Shown here one piece after another: positions 1 through 8,309 of a DNA stretch of 64,000 bases. A program made the translations under genes and the position numbers. Source of the stretch: Thermohalobaculum sp039805905 (GTDB lineage Bacteria; Pseudomonadota; Alphaproteobacteria; Rhodobacterales; Rhodobacteraceae); assembly GCA_039805905.1 (NCBI GenBank), contig JBDIVM010000003.1:1-64000 (forward strand), written 5' to 3'. The notes below the pieces were generated by a model. It made no database searches, was not told where the DNA came from, and was given only the letters and a program-made list of their open reading frames with translations. Position 1 is the first letter of the stretch. Each line of letters begins with the position of its first letter.

Positions 1-342
1 GGCAAAACCGCAGCTCGCGCCACAGCCCCTCGCCTGACCCTAGAGAGCCGATATCCGAACAGTCCGTCCGTCACAACAGACCAAACCGCCCGCATATCCC
101 TTCTTGTCCCTTACGTCTCAAAGAGCGGCTCCCGGCCGGCGGACCGGCCCGGAAGCAATCGGCGGCGGACACAACCTTGCGCCCCGCCGCCGGTGAGCGC
201 GCTGTATAGGGAGATTCGGAATCGGGCGCAAGGGGCATTTTCGGAGATGCGCCGGAATGCCAGGCGGGGCGAAAAACCTGCATCGTGCCGCGGGTTGCGG
301 GCGCGGCTTGAGCGCCCGGGGCGGCTCGTGCAAGGGTGACGC
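1..342. other. left-edge region, no gene recognised
   Basis: No gene can be supported in these 342 bases. One forward frame is open from the left edge to about position 340, but it has no start inside the window and its translation (rich in Arg, Pro and Ser, no recognisable motif) reads like chance openness in high-GC DNA. It could be the tail of a gene starting outside the window. The promoter of the arginase-family gene should lie in the last part. Confidence 0.3.
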
Positions 343-1116
343 ATGCGCACCCGCTGGCTGGTCACTCCGTTCTATTTCGAGCACCCCGAGCCGGGGCTCT
401 TCAGCGCGGCGCCCGCGAGCGCTGCGGTCAATGCACCGGAAGGCATCGCCGGCCGCGAGCCCGAAACCCTCGCGCGGATGCACCGGCCGATCGCCCGCTT
501 CGTCGCGGACGCCGCCCGGCGTGGCGAGCGGCCGGTCTCGCTCGCCGGCGACTGCTGTGCCGCGGTGCCGGTCATGGCCGGGCTTGCCGCCGCGGGGATC
601 GGGGCGACGCTCGTCTGGATCGATGCCCATGGCGACTTCAACACGCCCGAGACCAGCCCCTCCCAGTTCCTCGGCGGCATGCCGCTCGCGATGATGACGG
701 GCCGCGGCCCGCAATGGATGTGCGAGGCGGTCGGGCTCACCCCGCTCGCCGATGCACGGATCTGGCTCGTCGACGCCCGCGACCTCGATCCGCTCGAGCG
801 CGCGGCTCTGGACGCGAGCGCGGTCAGGCGGGGCACGGTCGCCGGAATGGCGGCGCTCGGTCTCGCGGGGCCGGTCTGCGTCCATATCGACCTCGACGTG
901 ATCGATGCCGCCGAGGCGCCCGGCTTCAACTACCCCGTGCCCGGCGGCCCCGGCGTGGAGGAGACCGCCGCCGCCTGCGCCGCCCTGGCGGCGCAGGCCG
1001 ACATCAGGGCGATCTCGATCAGCGCCTGGAGCGAGGCGAAGGATCCTTCCGGCCGCACGGGCGCCGGCTGCCGGAGGGTGCTCCGCGCGCTCACCGGCGA
1101 GGGGCCGGGCCGCTGA
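343..1116 (+). CDS. arginase/agmatinase (ureohydrolase) family protein
   Basis: A 257-residue protein of the ureohydrolase fold, which normally hydrolyses guanidino compounds with two Mn ions. The second metal motif is clear (WIDAHGDFN, about residue 92) and so is the third (HIDLDVID, about residue 183). The first motif, usually GGDHS, reads AGDCC here, so a Cys replaces a metal-ligand His. The acidic fourth motif is diverged (SAWSEAKDP). The altered ligand argues against calling it arginase or agmatinase outright; many family members carry Cys at this position and their substrates are unknown. It stands alone, with the next gene convergent and only 5 bases away. The ATG start is preceded by a weak GGGTGA-like ribosome site. 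Confidence 0.8.
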   Translation: MRTRWLVTPFYFEHPEPGLFSAAPASAAVNAPEGIAGREPETLARMHRPIARFVADAARRGERPVSLAGDCCAAVPVMAGLAAAGIGATLVWIDAHGDFNTPETSPSQFLGGMPLAMMTGRGPQWMCEAVGLTPLADARIWLVDARDLDPLERAALDASAVRRGTVAGMAALGLAGPVCVHIDLDVIDAAEAPGFNYPVPGGPGVEETAAACAALAAQADIRAISISAWSEAKDPSGRTGAGCRRVLRALTGEGPGR

Positions 1117-1121
1117 CCCAC

Positions 1122-2408
1122 TCACCCGCCGCTTCGCCCGCCGGCGACGTGGCGGACGGAACGGCCGGAGAGGGCGAGATAGCTTGCAAGCCCGGTTGCA
1201 GACAGGATCGTCATGCCGATCAGCGTCGGGGCCGCCATGTCATGGGGCAGGAAGCCGGCGACCTGGGTGGTGAGCGCCGCCATCAGGAACTGGAAGAAGC
1301 CGAGGAGCCCCGAGGCCGCTCCGGCCCGTTCGGGCGCCGCGCCGACCGCGCCGGCAACCGCGTTCGGCACCGAGAGCCCGGCCCCCACGGAGTGCATGAA
1401 GGCCGGGAGCATCAGCACGAGCGGGTGGCTGACCCCCGCCGCCATCACGGCAAGCCCCGCCAGCATGGCGGCGATGGTACAGAGGCCGCCCGTCACGATC
1501 ATCCGCCGCCCGCCATGGCGCGCCGTCAGGCGGCCGCAGGCGATGTTGGCGGCCATGTAGACCGCCGCCAGCGGGATGAAGAAGAGGCCGTAGACGCTCG
1601 GCCCCGCACCATAGGCCTCCTGCATCACATAGGGCGCCGCGCCGACGAAGAAGAGGAAGCTCGCGAGCGAGCAGGCACCGAAACCTGCATGGGCCCAGAA
1701 GGCGCGGCAGCCGGCAATCGCGGCGAAGGACATCAGGGTCGCGCGCAGCGGCTCGGGCGCCGCCTTAGGAGCGGTCTCCGGCAGCCTCGCCCGCGCCCAG
1801 ACAGCGAGCGCTGCTGCGGCGAAGGCGACTGCGGCGAAGATGCCGCGCCAGCCGAGCCACTCGACCACGATTCCGCTCAGGGCCGGGGCCAGCATCGGCG
1901 CCACCACCATCGCCGCGGTGATCTGGCCGATCACCGCGACCGCTCCCTCGCGGCCATAGAGGTCCTGGGCCACGGCGCGGGCCAGCACCATCCCGGCCAC
2001 CGCACCCGCCGCCTGCAGGAGACGGCCGAGGACCGCGATCCAGAGCACCGGGGCCGACGCCGCAAGCGCCGAGCCGAGCCCGGCGAGCACCATCCCGGCC
2101 ACCAGCACCGGGCGCCGCCCCAGGCGATCCGAGACCGGGCCCCAGAGCAGCGTCGAGACCGCCATCGCCGCGAGCGACAGCGACAGCATGAGCTGGGCCA
2201 CCGCGGCCGGCACGCCGAAGCCCGCCGAGATCGCCGGCAGGGCCGGTGACAGCGCCTGCAGCGAGAAGGGGCCGATGGCGGTGACCCCGGCGAGCAGGGC
2301 GACCAGCGCCCCGCCATGCGCGCCAGATGCGCGCGGGACCCTGTCGCGGGGGGGGGCGTCGGCTGGCATGCAGGGCTCGCCGCTCCGGGGGATCAAGGGG
2401 TCAGCCAT
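1122..2408 (-). CDS. Bcr/CflA-family MFS drug exporter
   Basis: A 428-residue inner-membrane protein of the major facilitator superfamily, drug:H+ antiporter (12-TM) type. The loop 2-3 signature GPVSDRLGRRP is present near residue 95, and the stretch GRLLQAAGAVAG in TM4 resembles motif C of Bcr/CflA bicyclomycin/chloramphenicol exporters. About twelve hydrophobic segments can be counted. The first 30 residues are hydrophilic and Pro-rich, so the alternative ATG at 2369 is possible. It probably exports a small toxic compound; no substrate can be assigned. It is convergent with the arginase-family gene. Confidence 0.85.
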   Translation of the reverse strand: MADPLIPRSGEPCMPADAPPRDRVPRASGAHGGALVALLAGVTAIGPFSLQALSPALPAISAGFGVPAAVAQLMLSLSLAAMAVSTLLWGPVSDRLGRRPVLVAGMVLAGLGSALAASAPVLWIAVLGRLLQAAGAVAGMVLARAVAQDLYGREGAVAVIGQITAAMVVAPMLAPALSGIVVEWLGWRGIFAAVAFAAAALAVWARARLPETAPKAAPEPLRATLMSFAAIAGCRAFWAHAGFGACSLASFLFFVGAAPYVMQEAYGAGPSVYGLFFIPLAAVYMAANIACGRLTARHGGRRMIVTGGLCTIAAMLAGLAVMAAGVSHPLVLMLPAFMHSVGAGLSVPNAVAGAVGAAPERAGAASGLLGFFQFLMAALTTQVAGFLPHDMAAPTLIGMTILSATGLASYLALSGRSVRHVAGGRSGG

Positions 2409-2482
2409 CCTTCAGACACGGTCGCGGCGCGATCCGCCGGGACGCGGCAGGTCAAGCCCGCCGGCCGCGGACCTGATGCCGC

Positions 2483-2854
2483 TCAGCGCTCGCGCGTCAG
2501 GGCGCCGGCCAGGCCCAGCGCGCCTGCGACCAGGCACATGGCGATCGGGAACATGGTGAAGACGCCGAAGCCGAATCCCCAGAACATCCCGCCCGCCGAC
2601 GCCAGCATCAGGATGGCACCGGACAGCGGCCGGCCCGGCGACATGGCGCCGCCGGCGATGCCGAGGATCGGTGCGAACAACCCGACGAGCCGGATCCGCC
2701 CGGGATGGTCGATCTCGCCGACCGCGCGGTCGCTGAGCCCGTCGGTGACGTCCGAGAACCATCCGGCGACCTCGGTCCAGCCATATCCGAAGAAGCCGAC
2801 GGCCATGCCGACGACACCTCCGATGATCCCCAGCACCATGGCCGCATTCTTCAT
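2483..2854 (-). CDS. small four-TM membrane protein, function unknown
   Basis: A 123-residue protein with about four hydrophobic segments, at residues 5-25, 55-73, 78-95 and 97-118, joined by a short soluble stretch containing WFSDVTDGLSDRA. It resembles the small DUF4064-like integral membrane proteins, but I cannot place it firmly in a family. The start ATG has a GGGGGA ribosome site about eight bases upstream. It follows the SemiSWEET gene on the same strand with a gap of 57 bases and may share its transcript. Confidence 0.65.
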   Translation of the reverse strand: MKNAAMVLGIIGGVVGMAVGFFGYGWTEVAGWFSDVTDGLSDRAVGEIDHPGRIRLVGLFAPILGIAGGAMSPGRPLSGAILMLASAGGMFWGFGFGVFTMFPIAMCLVAGALGLAGALTRER

Positions 2855-2911
2855 GGCAATGTCCCCCGACCGATCCGCAAGCGCCCAGATAGTCCCGCTT
2901 TCGGTCGCCGA

Positions 2912-3175
2912 TCAACGCAAAATGCCGAGCTTGAGCCCGAGAAGCGTCAGCACCAGCACAAGCGTGACGCCGTTGGCAAGGATCAGCGGCAATGCCCCGA
3001 TGCCGATGCCATAGACAAGCCAGAGGACGATGCCGGTCAGGAAGACCAGGAGCATCGCCAGCGACAGGTCCCCCGTCGAGCGCGAGCGCCAGGCCTTGAT
3101 GACCTGGGGCAGAAACGAGAGCGTGGTCAGGGCACCGGCGGCATGGCCGACCAGGGTGAAGTCGAGTTCGGGCAT
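2912..3175 (-). CDS. SemiSWEET-type (PQ-loop) small transporter
   Basis: An 87-residue protein with three transmembrane helices and the PQ-loop motif FLPQVIKAWRSRSTGDLS at residues 21-38, typical of SemiSWEET proteins. These dimerise in the inner membrane to form a small sugar or small-metabolite facilitator. The length fits the family (about 85-95 residues). It follows thyX on the same strand (gap 30 bases). The substrate cannot be read from sequence. Confidence 0.85.
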   Translation of the reverse strand: MPELDFTLVGHAAGALTTLSFLPQVIKAWRSRSTGDLSLAMLLVFLTGIVLWLVYGIGIGALPLILANGVTLVLVLTLLGLKLGILR

Positions 3176-3205
3176 TCGGCGCGCAACTCCGGGGCGGGTA
3201 AGCCT

Positions 3206-4123
3206 TCAGCCCTTTAGCACGGCCTCGAACTCGCGCCACTCCCCTTTCGATAGCCCGGAGCCTTCCTGCGTCACCGCCTCGCCTCGCAGCATCCGGCGCA
3301 GGCAAGCCATGGCCGGGCCGGAAAGCTGGACCGCGTTCAGCCTGTAGTCCTCGAAGGCTTCCCATGTCGCCGGGACCCAGGCCTTGACGATGGCGCAGAT
3401 CGCCTCGGCGTAGACCCGGATCTCGTACTGAGCGTGGGCGTCCGCGCGCAGCCGCAGGAAATGCATGAGGTTGTGCAGGTCGGTCTTCCAGTACCACTGG
3501 GTGTAGATGTTCATCGGCAGGTTCATCCGCGCAAGCTCGCGCGCCAGTCCCTGCTGGCCGTCCTGGCTCAGCATCTGCTCGTAATGGTCGTAGCAGCGCC
3601 GGGAGTCGTCCTTCAGGATTTCGAGGACCCGCTGCGCCTCCGCGCCTTCGAGGGCCTGACCGCGTCCCTGAGCGTTCATCGCTGATTGGGCTGCGAGGTT
3701 CTCGAGTGCGGGAATGTAGAACTCTCGGTCGAGGATCGAGTAGCGGGCCGAGTACTCGTTGACGTTGGCGGTGCGGTGGCGGATCCACTGCCGCGCCACG
3801 AAGACCGGCAGCTTCACATGGAACTTGATCTCGCACATCTCGAACGGGGTCGAGTGCCAGTGGCGCATCAGGTAGCGGATCAGGCCAGAGTCGTCGCGCG
3901 CCTGCTTGGTGCCATGGCCATAACTCACCCGCGCCGCCTGCACGATGGCGGCGTCGTCTCCCATGTAGTCGATTACCCGAATGAACCCGCTATCGAGCAC
4001 TGGGACCGGCTCATAGAGCCGTGCCTCAAGTCCTTCTGCAACTGCGCGTCGCGTAGGGGTCATTGTTGAACGCAAGGAAGCGATCTCCGCCAATTGCTCG
4101 GCGTTCAGCGCCATATCGTTCAT
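3206..4123 (-). CDS. thyX: FAD-dependent thymidylate synthase ThyX
   Basis: A 305-residue flavin-dependent thymidylate synthase, which methylates dUMP to dTMP using methylene-tetrahydrofolate and NADPH. The ThyX signature RHRTANVNEYSARY is present (RHRxxSxxExSxRY type) after RQWI. An ATG farther out at 4264 is in frame, but the start at 4123 is preferred: it has a GAGGGG ribosome site seven bases upstream and the added residues of the longer form look non-coding. Its presence suggests that classical ThyA may be absent. The region 4124-4312 between thyX and the divergent gloA is less GC-rich and should carry both promoters. Confidence 0.95.
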   Translation of the reverse strand: MNDMALNAEQLAEIASLRSTMTPTRRAVAEGLEARLYEPVPVLDSGFIRVIDYMGDDAAIVQAARVSYGHGTKQARDDSGLIRYLMRHWHSTPFEMCEIKFHVKLPVFVARQWIRHRTANVNEYSARYSILDREFYIPALENLAAQSAMNAQGRGQALEGAEAQRVLEILKDDSRRCYDHYEQMLSQDGQQGLARELARMNLPMNIYTQWYWKTDLHNLMHFLRLRADAHAQYEIRVYAEAICAIVKAWVPATWEAFEDYRLNAVQLSGPAMACLRRMLRGEAVTQEGSGLSKGEWREFEAVLKG

Positions 4124-4312
4124 ATTTTGCCCCTCTTGGCATATCAACCGTGGTCCTGGAGATCCCTTAGCGTACTCGGCTGTGGGCAGTTCTTGAATCA
4201 CCTGTGGACAATGGCGCTTTATCGAGGGATGAAATTTGCTCACGCTGTGAGAAAGTCGGTGCATAAATCCGCATCTGAATCGCGGGACGCCGAGAAGTCA
4301 AGGGAATCCAAT

Positions 4313-4744
4313 ATGAAAGTCCGGTATCTTCATACAATGATCCGCGTCCGGGACATCGAGGAGTCGAAACGGTTCTACTGCGACCTCCTCGGGCTGGTCG
4401 AGACCCGGCGCAAGGATCTGGAGCCGGCGAAAGCCACGCTGGTGTTCCTGTCCGAGCCCGGCGGCGGGCCCGGCAACGAGATCGAGCTGACCTACAACTG
4501 GGACTCCGACGAGGTCTACACCGGCGGGCGCAATTTCGGCCACCTCGCCTACGAGGTCGAGAACATCTACGAGACCTGCCAGAAGCTGATGGATGCCGGT
4601 GTCACCATCAACCGCCCGCCGCGCGACGGCCGCATGGCGTTCGTGAAGTCGCCGGACGGCATCTCGATCGAGCTCCTGAACGCCGGCGGCAGCCTGCCGC
4701 CGCAGGAGCCCTGGGCCTCGATGCCCAACACCGGCACCTGGTAG
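4313..4744 (+). CDS. gloA: lactoylglutathione lyase (glyoxalase I)
   Basis: A 143-residue VOC-fold protein that isomerises the methylglyoxal-glutathione hemithioacetal to S-lactoylglutathione in the cytoplasm. The four expected metal ligands are visible: His7 (LHTMIRV), Glu in EIELTYN, His in FGHLAYEV and Glu in ISIELLN. The motif RDIEESKRFYCDLLG is typical of GloA. The frame is open upstream, but the start at 4313 fits the family N-terminus exactly and has an AAGGGA ribosome site. Confidence 0.95.
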   Translation: MKVRYLHTMIRVRDIEESKRFYCDLLGLVETRRKDLEPAKATLVFLSEPGGGPGNEIELTYNWDSDEVYTGGRNFGHLAYEVENIYETCQKLMDAGVTINRPPRDGRMAFVKSPDGISIELLNAGGSLPPQEPWASMPNTGTW

Positions 4745-4758
4745 GCGCTGCCCGCCGG

Positions 4759-4780
4759 GCCGGGCGCGCCGGTGCCCGGC
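4759..4780. terminator. GC-rich hairpin between convergent genes
   Basis: GCCGGGC (4759-4765) pairs with GCCCGGC (4774-4780) across an eight-base loop. It sits between gloA and the convergent EamA gene, touching the latter's stop, and can act as a shared terminator. There is no clear T-run. Confidence 0.45.
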
Positions 4781-5791
4781 TCAGCGCTGGCGCATGACGC
4801 CGAGGCCGCGGCGACGGACCACCCTGGCGCCCAGCGCCGCCTCGCGGTAGATCACGAACAGCCCGGCGCCGATGATCAGCACCAGCCCGATCCAGGTGTG
4901 GGCGCCCGGCAGCGCACCGAAGAACACCCAGCCCCACAGCACCGCCCAGGGCAGATAGGTGTATTCGAAGGGCGTCACCACGCTTGCATCCGCCAGCCGG
5001 TAGGCCTGGGTCAGGGCGTAGAAACCCAGCCCCGAGATTCCGCCGAGCGCCATCAGCAGAAGCCAGTCGCGCCCCTGCGGCCAGACCCAGGGATGGAACA
5101 GGAAGGCGACGCTCGGATGGGCGATCGAGGTCTCGTGGCCGGCAAAGGCCAGGCCCAGCGCCCCGCCGCTCAGTATGAAGAAGACGGTGGAGAACAGCGT
5201 CACCGTGCCGCCGTTCGTGCTGTTGCCGAGTTTCCGCGTGGCGATGATCGCCGAGGCGTAGCTGACCGCCGCAAGCAGCGCCAGCAACCCCGCCGGCTCG
5301 AAAACGCCGATGCCCGGCCGCATCATGACCACGACACCGAGCAGCCCTACGCACACTGCGGTCCAGCGCTGCCAGCCGATCCTTTCGCCGAGGAACGGCA
5401 CCGCCATCATGGTGACGAAGAGCGGCGTCGAGAAGGTGATCGACGCGGTCTCGGCCATGCCCAGCGCCGCCAGCGCCATGTAATAGACGAGATAGGAGGC
5501 AAATCCCGAGCCGGCGCGGAACAGCTGGAGCGGGACCGACCCCAGCTTCAGCGACCCGAGCCCGCTGTCCAGGTGCAGGATCAGCAGCACCACCGGCAGC
5601 GCGAAGATACCGCGGAAGAACACGATCTCGTGCACTGCGTAATCGCCGCTGATCGACTTGATGATCACGTCCTGCAGCGGGAACAGCGTCGTGCCGAGGC
5701 AGAGGAACAGGATACCGGCCAGCGGCCGCTGGTCGCGCCCTGTGTCCGCCGGCGCGACGGCGGCGCGGTTGGCGGTCTCGGTGTCGGACAT
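4781..5791 (-). CDS. EamA/DMT-family transporter
   Basis: A 336-residue protein of the drug/metabolite transporter superfamily with ten predicted helices in two EamA repeats. The first holds DVIIKSISGDYAVHEIVFFRG, the second ends in PFEYTYLPWAVLWGWVFFG, close to the RhaT/S-adenosylmethionine-uptake-like exporters of alphaproteobacteria. The frame extends to 5956, but the Arg/Pro-rich extension looks non-coding. The ATG at 5791 is preferred, with GGAGCG upstream. The substrate is unknown. Confidence 0.85.
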   Translation of the reverse strand: MSDTETANRAAVAPADTGRDQRPLAGILFLCLGTTLFPLQDVIIKSISGDYAVHEIVFFRGIFALPVVLLILHLDSGLGSLKLGSVPLQLFRAGSGFASYLVYYMALAALGMAETASITFSTPLFVTMMAVPFLGERIGWQRWTAVCVGLLGVVVMMRPGIGVFEPAGLLALLAAVSYASAIIATRKLGNSTNGGTVTLFSTVFFILSGGALGLAFAGHETSIAHPSVAFLFHPWVWPQGRDWLLLMALGGISGLGFYALTQAYRLADASVVTPFEYTYLPWAVLWGWVFFGALPGAHTWIGLVLIIGAGLFVIYREAALGARVVRRRGLGVMRQR

Positions 5792-6123
5792 CGCCTGGAC
5801 CCGCTCCGGAAAGCCTGCTTCTGGAACCGGCCGAATGCCGGCCACGCCCGGCCCGGTCCGCCGAAGCGGACAGGATCCCGGCGCGCTCCTCTCGCTAGGC
5901 GGCCCGGCTTGCGCTGTCTCTCTGCCACGCGACCAGATCGGTCGTTCCCGGAGCATAATATTTTGCTTAACCCAAATTTGGGGTTGTGGGTTTCGGTTGT
6001 CTGCTCACTCTCTCTGTTTCCTTGTTCTTCTTGTTCTTGGTGCCTCTGGCGCAATGCGACCACGGCGCTATTGTTGAGCAGTGGCACGGCGGCCGGGACC
6101 GCTGTCGGGCGAGGAGGTCGTTG
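5792..6123. other. divergent intergenic region with AT-rich patch and palindrome
   Basis: This 330-base stretch separates the EamA gene from the DUF1194 cluster. It contains an unusually AT-rich patch (about 5955-6010) with the perfect palindrome CCCAAATTTGGG at 5971-5982, a plausible operator. The stretch 6000-6050 is pyrimidine-rich. A frame is open from a GTG at 5986, but its first 45 residues look non-coding. Confidence 0.35.
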
Positions 6124-6858
6124 TTGCGGGGCAGATCGGCACCAGGCGCCGGAGCGGGCCAGATTGCCCGGCTTTCCCGTGCCGGATTTGCCGCGGCCCT
6201 CGCGGCGCTGCTTCTGCTCCCTGCCCGGGCGGGGCCGTCAGAGGAATGTGGGCTCGAGCTCGTGCTCGCGATGGATGTCTCGCGCTCGATCGTCAACGCC
6301 GAGTACGAGCTGCAGATGAGCGGCCTGGCTGCCGCCTTCCGGGATCCTCGGGTCATGGAGGCCACCTCCTGGATCCCCGGCGGCGTTATGGCCACGGTGA
6401 CCCAGTGGAGCGGTCCGGAATCGCAGGCCCAGACCGTGCCGTGGACCCGTCTGACCGACGCCGCCTCGATGCAGGCCTTCGCCGAAGCCATCGCGCGGCA
6501 GGACCGCGCCTTCTTTGCCGCGTACACTGCCGTCGGCGAGGCCCTCGTCCATGCAAACAGCGTCAGCGCCACCAATCCCGTGCGCTGCGCCCGCCGGGTC
6601 ATCGACGTTTCCGGCGACGGCGCCAGCAACCGCGGCCAGCCGCCCCGTCCGGTTGCCGAGGCGCTGGCGGTGAACGGCGTGACGGTGAACGGGCTGGCGA
6701 TCCGCGGTGCCTGGCCCGATCCGGCCGAATTCTACCAGCGCAATGTGGTCCGCGGCGATGGCGCCTTCCTCGAGATCGCCGAAAGCTTCCAGGACTACGC
6801 CGTCGCGATCCGGCGAAAGCTCCTGCGCGAGCTCGGCCCCCAGGTGGCGGCGCGATGA
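6124..6858 (+). CDS. DUF1194 VWA-like exported protein, copy 1
   Basis: About 244 residues from a TTG start at 6124, chosen because AGGAGG (6112-6117) lies six bases upstream and it leaves a normal signal peptide (FAAALAALLLLPARA). A GTG at 5986 is the longer alternative. The mature protein is one DUF1194 domain, a von Willebrand A-like fold: the MIDAS DxSxS is DVSRS, the Thr is in YTAVGEAL, and the later Asp is in VIDVSGDG. A Cys just before strand 1 (EECGLEL) and one before VIDVSGDG (RCARR) are shared by all three copies and could form a disulfide in the periplasm. First gene of a three-paralogue run. The role of DUF1194 is unknown. Confidence 0.8.
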   Translation: MRGRSAPGAGAGQIARLSRAGFAAALAALLLLPARAGPSEECGLELVLAMDVSRSIVNAEYELQMSGLAAAFRDPRVMEATSWIPGGVMATVTQWSGPESQAQTVPWTRLTDAASMQAFAEAIARQDRAFFAAYTAVGEALVHANSVSATNPVRCARRVIDVSGDGASNRGQPPRPVAEALAVNGVTVNGLAIRGAWPDPAEFYQRNVVRGDGAFLEIAESFQDYAVAIRRKLLRELGPQVAAR

Positions 6859-6859
6859 G

Positions 6860-7615
6860 ATGCGGCGGCGCGTCACGATGATCCGCCGGCGTGTCAGGGC
6901 GATGCTGCTTGCGGGCTGCCTCGCCGCTGCACTCCCCGCCGCACCCGGTCATGCCACGAGCTGCAAGCTCGCCCTCGCCCTTGCGCTCGACATTTCCTCG
7001 AGCGTCAACCAGCGCGAATACGTGATCCAGCTGCACGGTCTCGCCCATGCTTTCCGCACACCCGAGGTGGTCCGGGCGATCCTGGCGCCGGAGGGTGCCG
7101 CGATCGCCGCGGCCGTCTACGAATGGTCGGGCTACAACCAGCAGGATGTGGTGATCCCATGGACCCTGCTCGACAGCGAACCCGCCATCGCCCGCTTCGC
7201 GGACCGGCTGTCCGCCCACCGCCGGCCCTATTCCGACCTCACCACCGCGCTCGGCAAGGCGGTGGAATACGGCGCCGCACTGCTCGCCCGCGCCCCGGCC
7301 TGCGCCCGCCAGGTGCTCGATGTTTCCGGCGACGGCGAGAACAATGACGGCGTGGGACCGGACTACTTCCGCCGCCTGGGCATCCTGCGGGACATCACCA
7401 TCAACGGGCTCGTGGTTCAGGGCGCTACTCCCGATCCGGTTCCCTACTACCGCGACGTCGTCATCCAGGGCCCCGGTGCATTCCTGGCGCAGGCACGCGA
7501 CTTCGACGACTATCCCGCCGTGATCATCGGCAAGCTCCTGCGCGAGATCGACCAGGAGATGATTCTCGGCGATGCCGGCCGCCCGCCTCCGGAGCATGTG
7601 CGGAGGGCACGATGA
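6860..7615 (+). CDS. DUF1194 VWA-like exported protein, copy 2
   Basis: 251 residues with an Arg-rich N-region (MRRRVTMIRRRVR) followed by a hydrophobic core and APGHA, a convincing signal peptide. The ATG at 6860 starts two bases after the stop of copy 1; an internal ATG at 6878 is the alternative. MIDAS residues are DISSS, TT in DLTTALGKAV, and D in VLDVSGDG. The paired cysteines of the other copies are kept (TSCKLAL and PACARQ). The end of the gene overlaps the start of copy 3 by four bases (ATGA), so translation is probably coupled. Confidence 0.85.
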   Translation: MRRRVTMIRRRVRAMLLAGCLAAALPAAPGHATSCKLALALALDISSSVNQREYVIQLHGLAHAFRTPEVVRAILAPEGAAIAAAVYEWSGYNQQDVVIPWTLLDSEPAIARFADRLSAHRRPYSDLTTALGKAVEYGAALLARAPACARQVLDVSGDGENNDGVGPDYFRRLGILRDITINGLVVQGATPDPVPYYRDVVIQGPGAFLAQARDFDDYPAVIIGKLLREIDQEMILGDAGRPPPEHVRRAR

Positions 7616-8289
7616 ACCGGCTGGCCCTCGCGGTCGCCCTGGCCATGGCCCCGGCGCCGGCCACGGCCTGCGCGCTCCAGCTCATCCTCGCCGTCGATGT
7701 GTCGGGCAGCATCGACTCGCGTGAGTTCGCCATGCAGGCGGAGGGACTCGCGGCCGCCTTCGAGACCAGGTCCCTCGCCTCGGCGATCAGCGAGCTGCCC
7801 GGCGGCATGCAGGTGATCCTCACGCACTGGTCCGGCTCGACCCGGCAGCGCGCGATGACCGGCTGGCATCATCTGAGCGGACCGGAGTCGCTCGCCGCCT
7901 TCGCCGCCGAGGTGCGCTCGGCCGGGCGGGCCTGGCGCAACTTCTCGACCGCGATCGGCGACGCGCTGGCCCATGCGGGCGAGCTCAGCCGAACCGCCCC
8001 GCAGACCTGCAAGCGCCGGGTGATCGACGTCTCGGGCGACGGCGTCTCCAACGAAGGCCAGAAACCCGGGGCGGTCGCGACGGCGCTCGCCGAACGAGGG
8101 TTCACGATCAACGGTCTCGTCATCCGCGGCGCTGATCCGGATCCGGTCGCCCACTACCGGGCCGAGGTCATCGCCGGCCCCGGCGCCTTCGTCGAGATCG
8201 CCGAGAGCTTCGAGGACTATCCGCGCGCGATCCTGCGCAAGCTGCTGCGCGAGATCGACCAGCCGATGATCCTCTCGGACGCCGACTGA
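7612..8289 (+). CDS. DUF1194 VWA-like exported protein, copy 3
   Basis: 225 residues. A short signal peptide (MNRLALAVALAMAPAPATA) leads into CALQLILAVDVSGS, the MIDAS DxSxS. The Thr is in FSTAIGDAL and the late Asp in VIDVSGDGVSNEG. The two conserved cysteines of the paralogues are present. All three copies end in the same kind of helix (…KLLREIDQ…). This is the most compact copy. The start overlaps the stop of copy 2, and the tmRNA gene follows. Confidence 0.85.
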   Translation: MNRLALAVALAMAPAPATACALQLILAVDVSGSIDSREFAMQAEGLAAAFETRSLASAISELPGGMQVILTHWSGSTRQRAMTGWHHLSGPESLAAFAAEVRSAGRAWRNFSTAIGDALAHAGELSRTAPQTCKRRVIDVSGDGVSNEGQKPGAVATALAERGFTINGLVIRGADPDPVAHYRAEVIAGPGAFVEIAESFEDYPRAILRKLLREIDQPMILSDAD

Positions 8290-8309
8290 GATGCGGTGCA
8301 TACGGCGCC

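Noticed and set aside
1..340. Open forward frame from the left edge
   Set aside because: No start in the window, no recognisable motif, and a composition like non-coding GC-rich DNA.
118..1125. Long minus-strand frame opposite the arginase-family gene
   Set aside because: It mirrors a real gene in high-GC DNA, has biased Arg/Gly/Ala composition and no motif.
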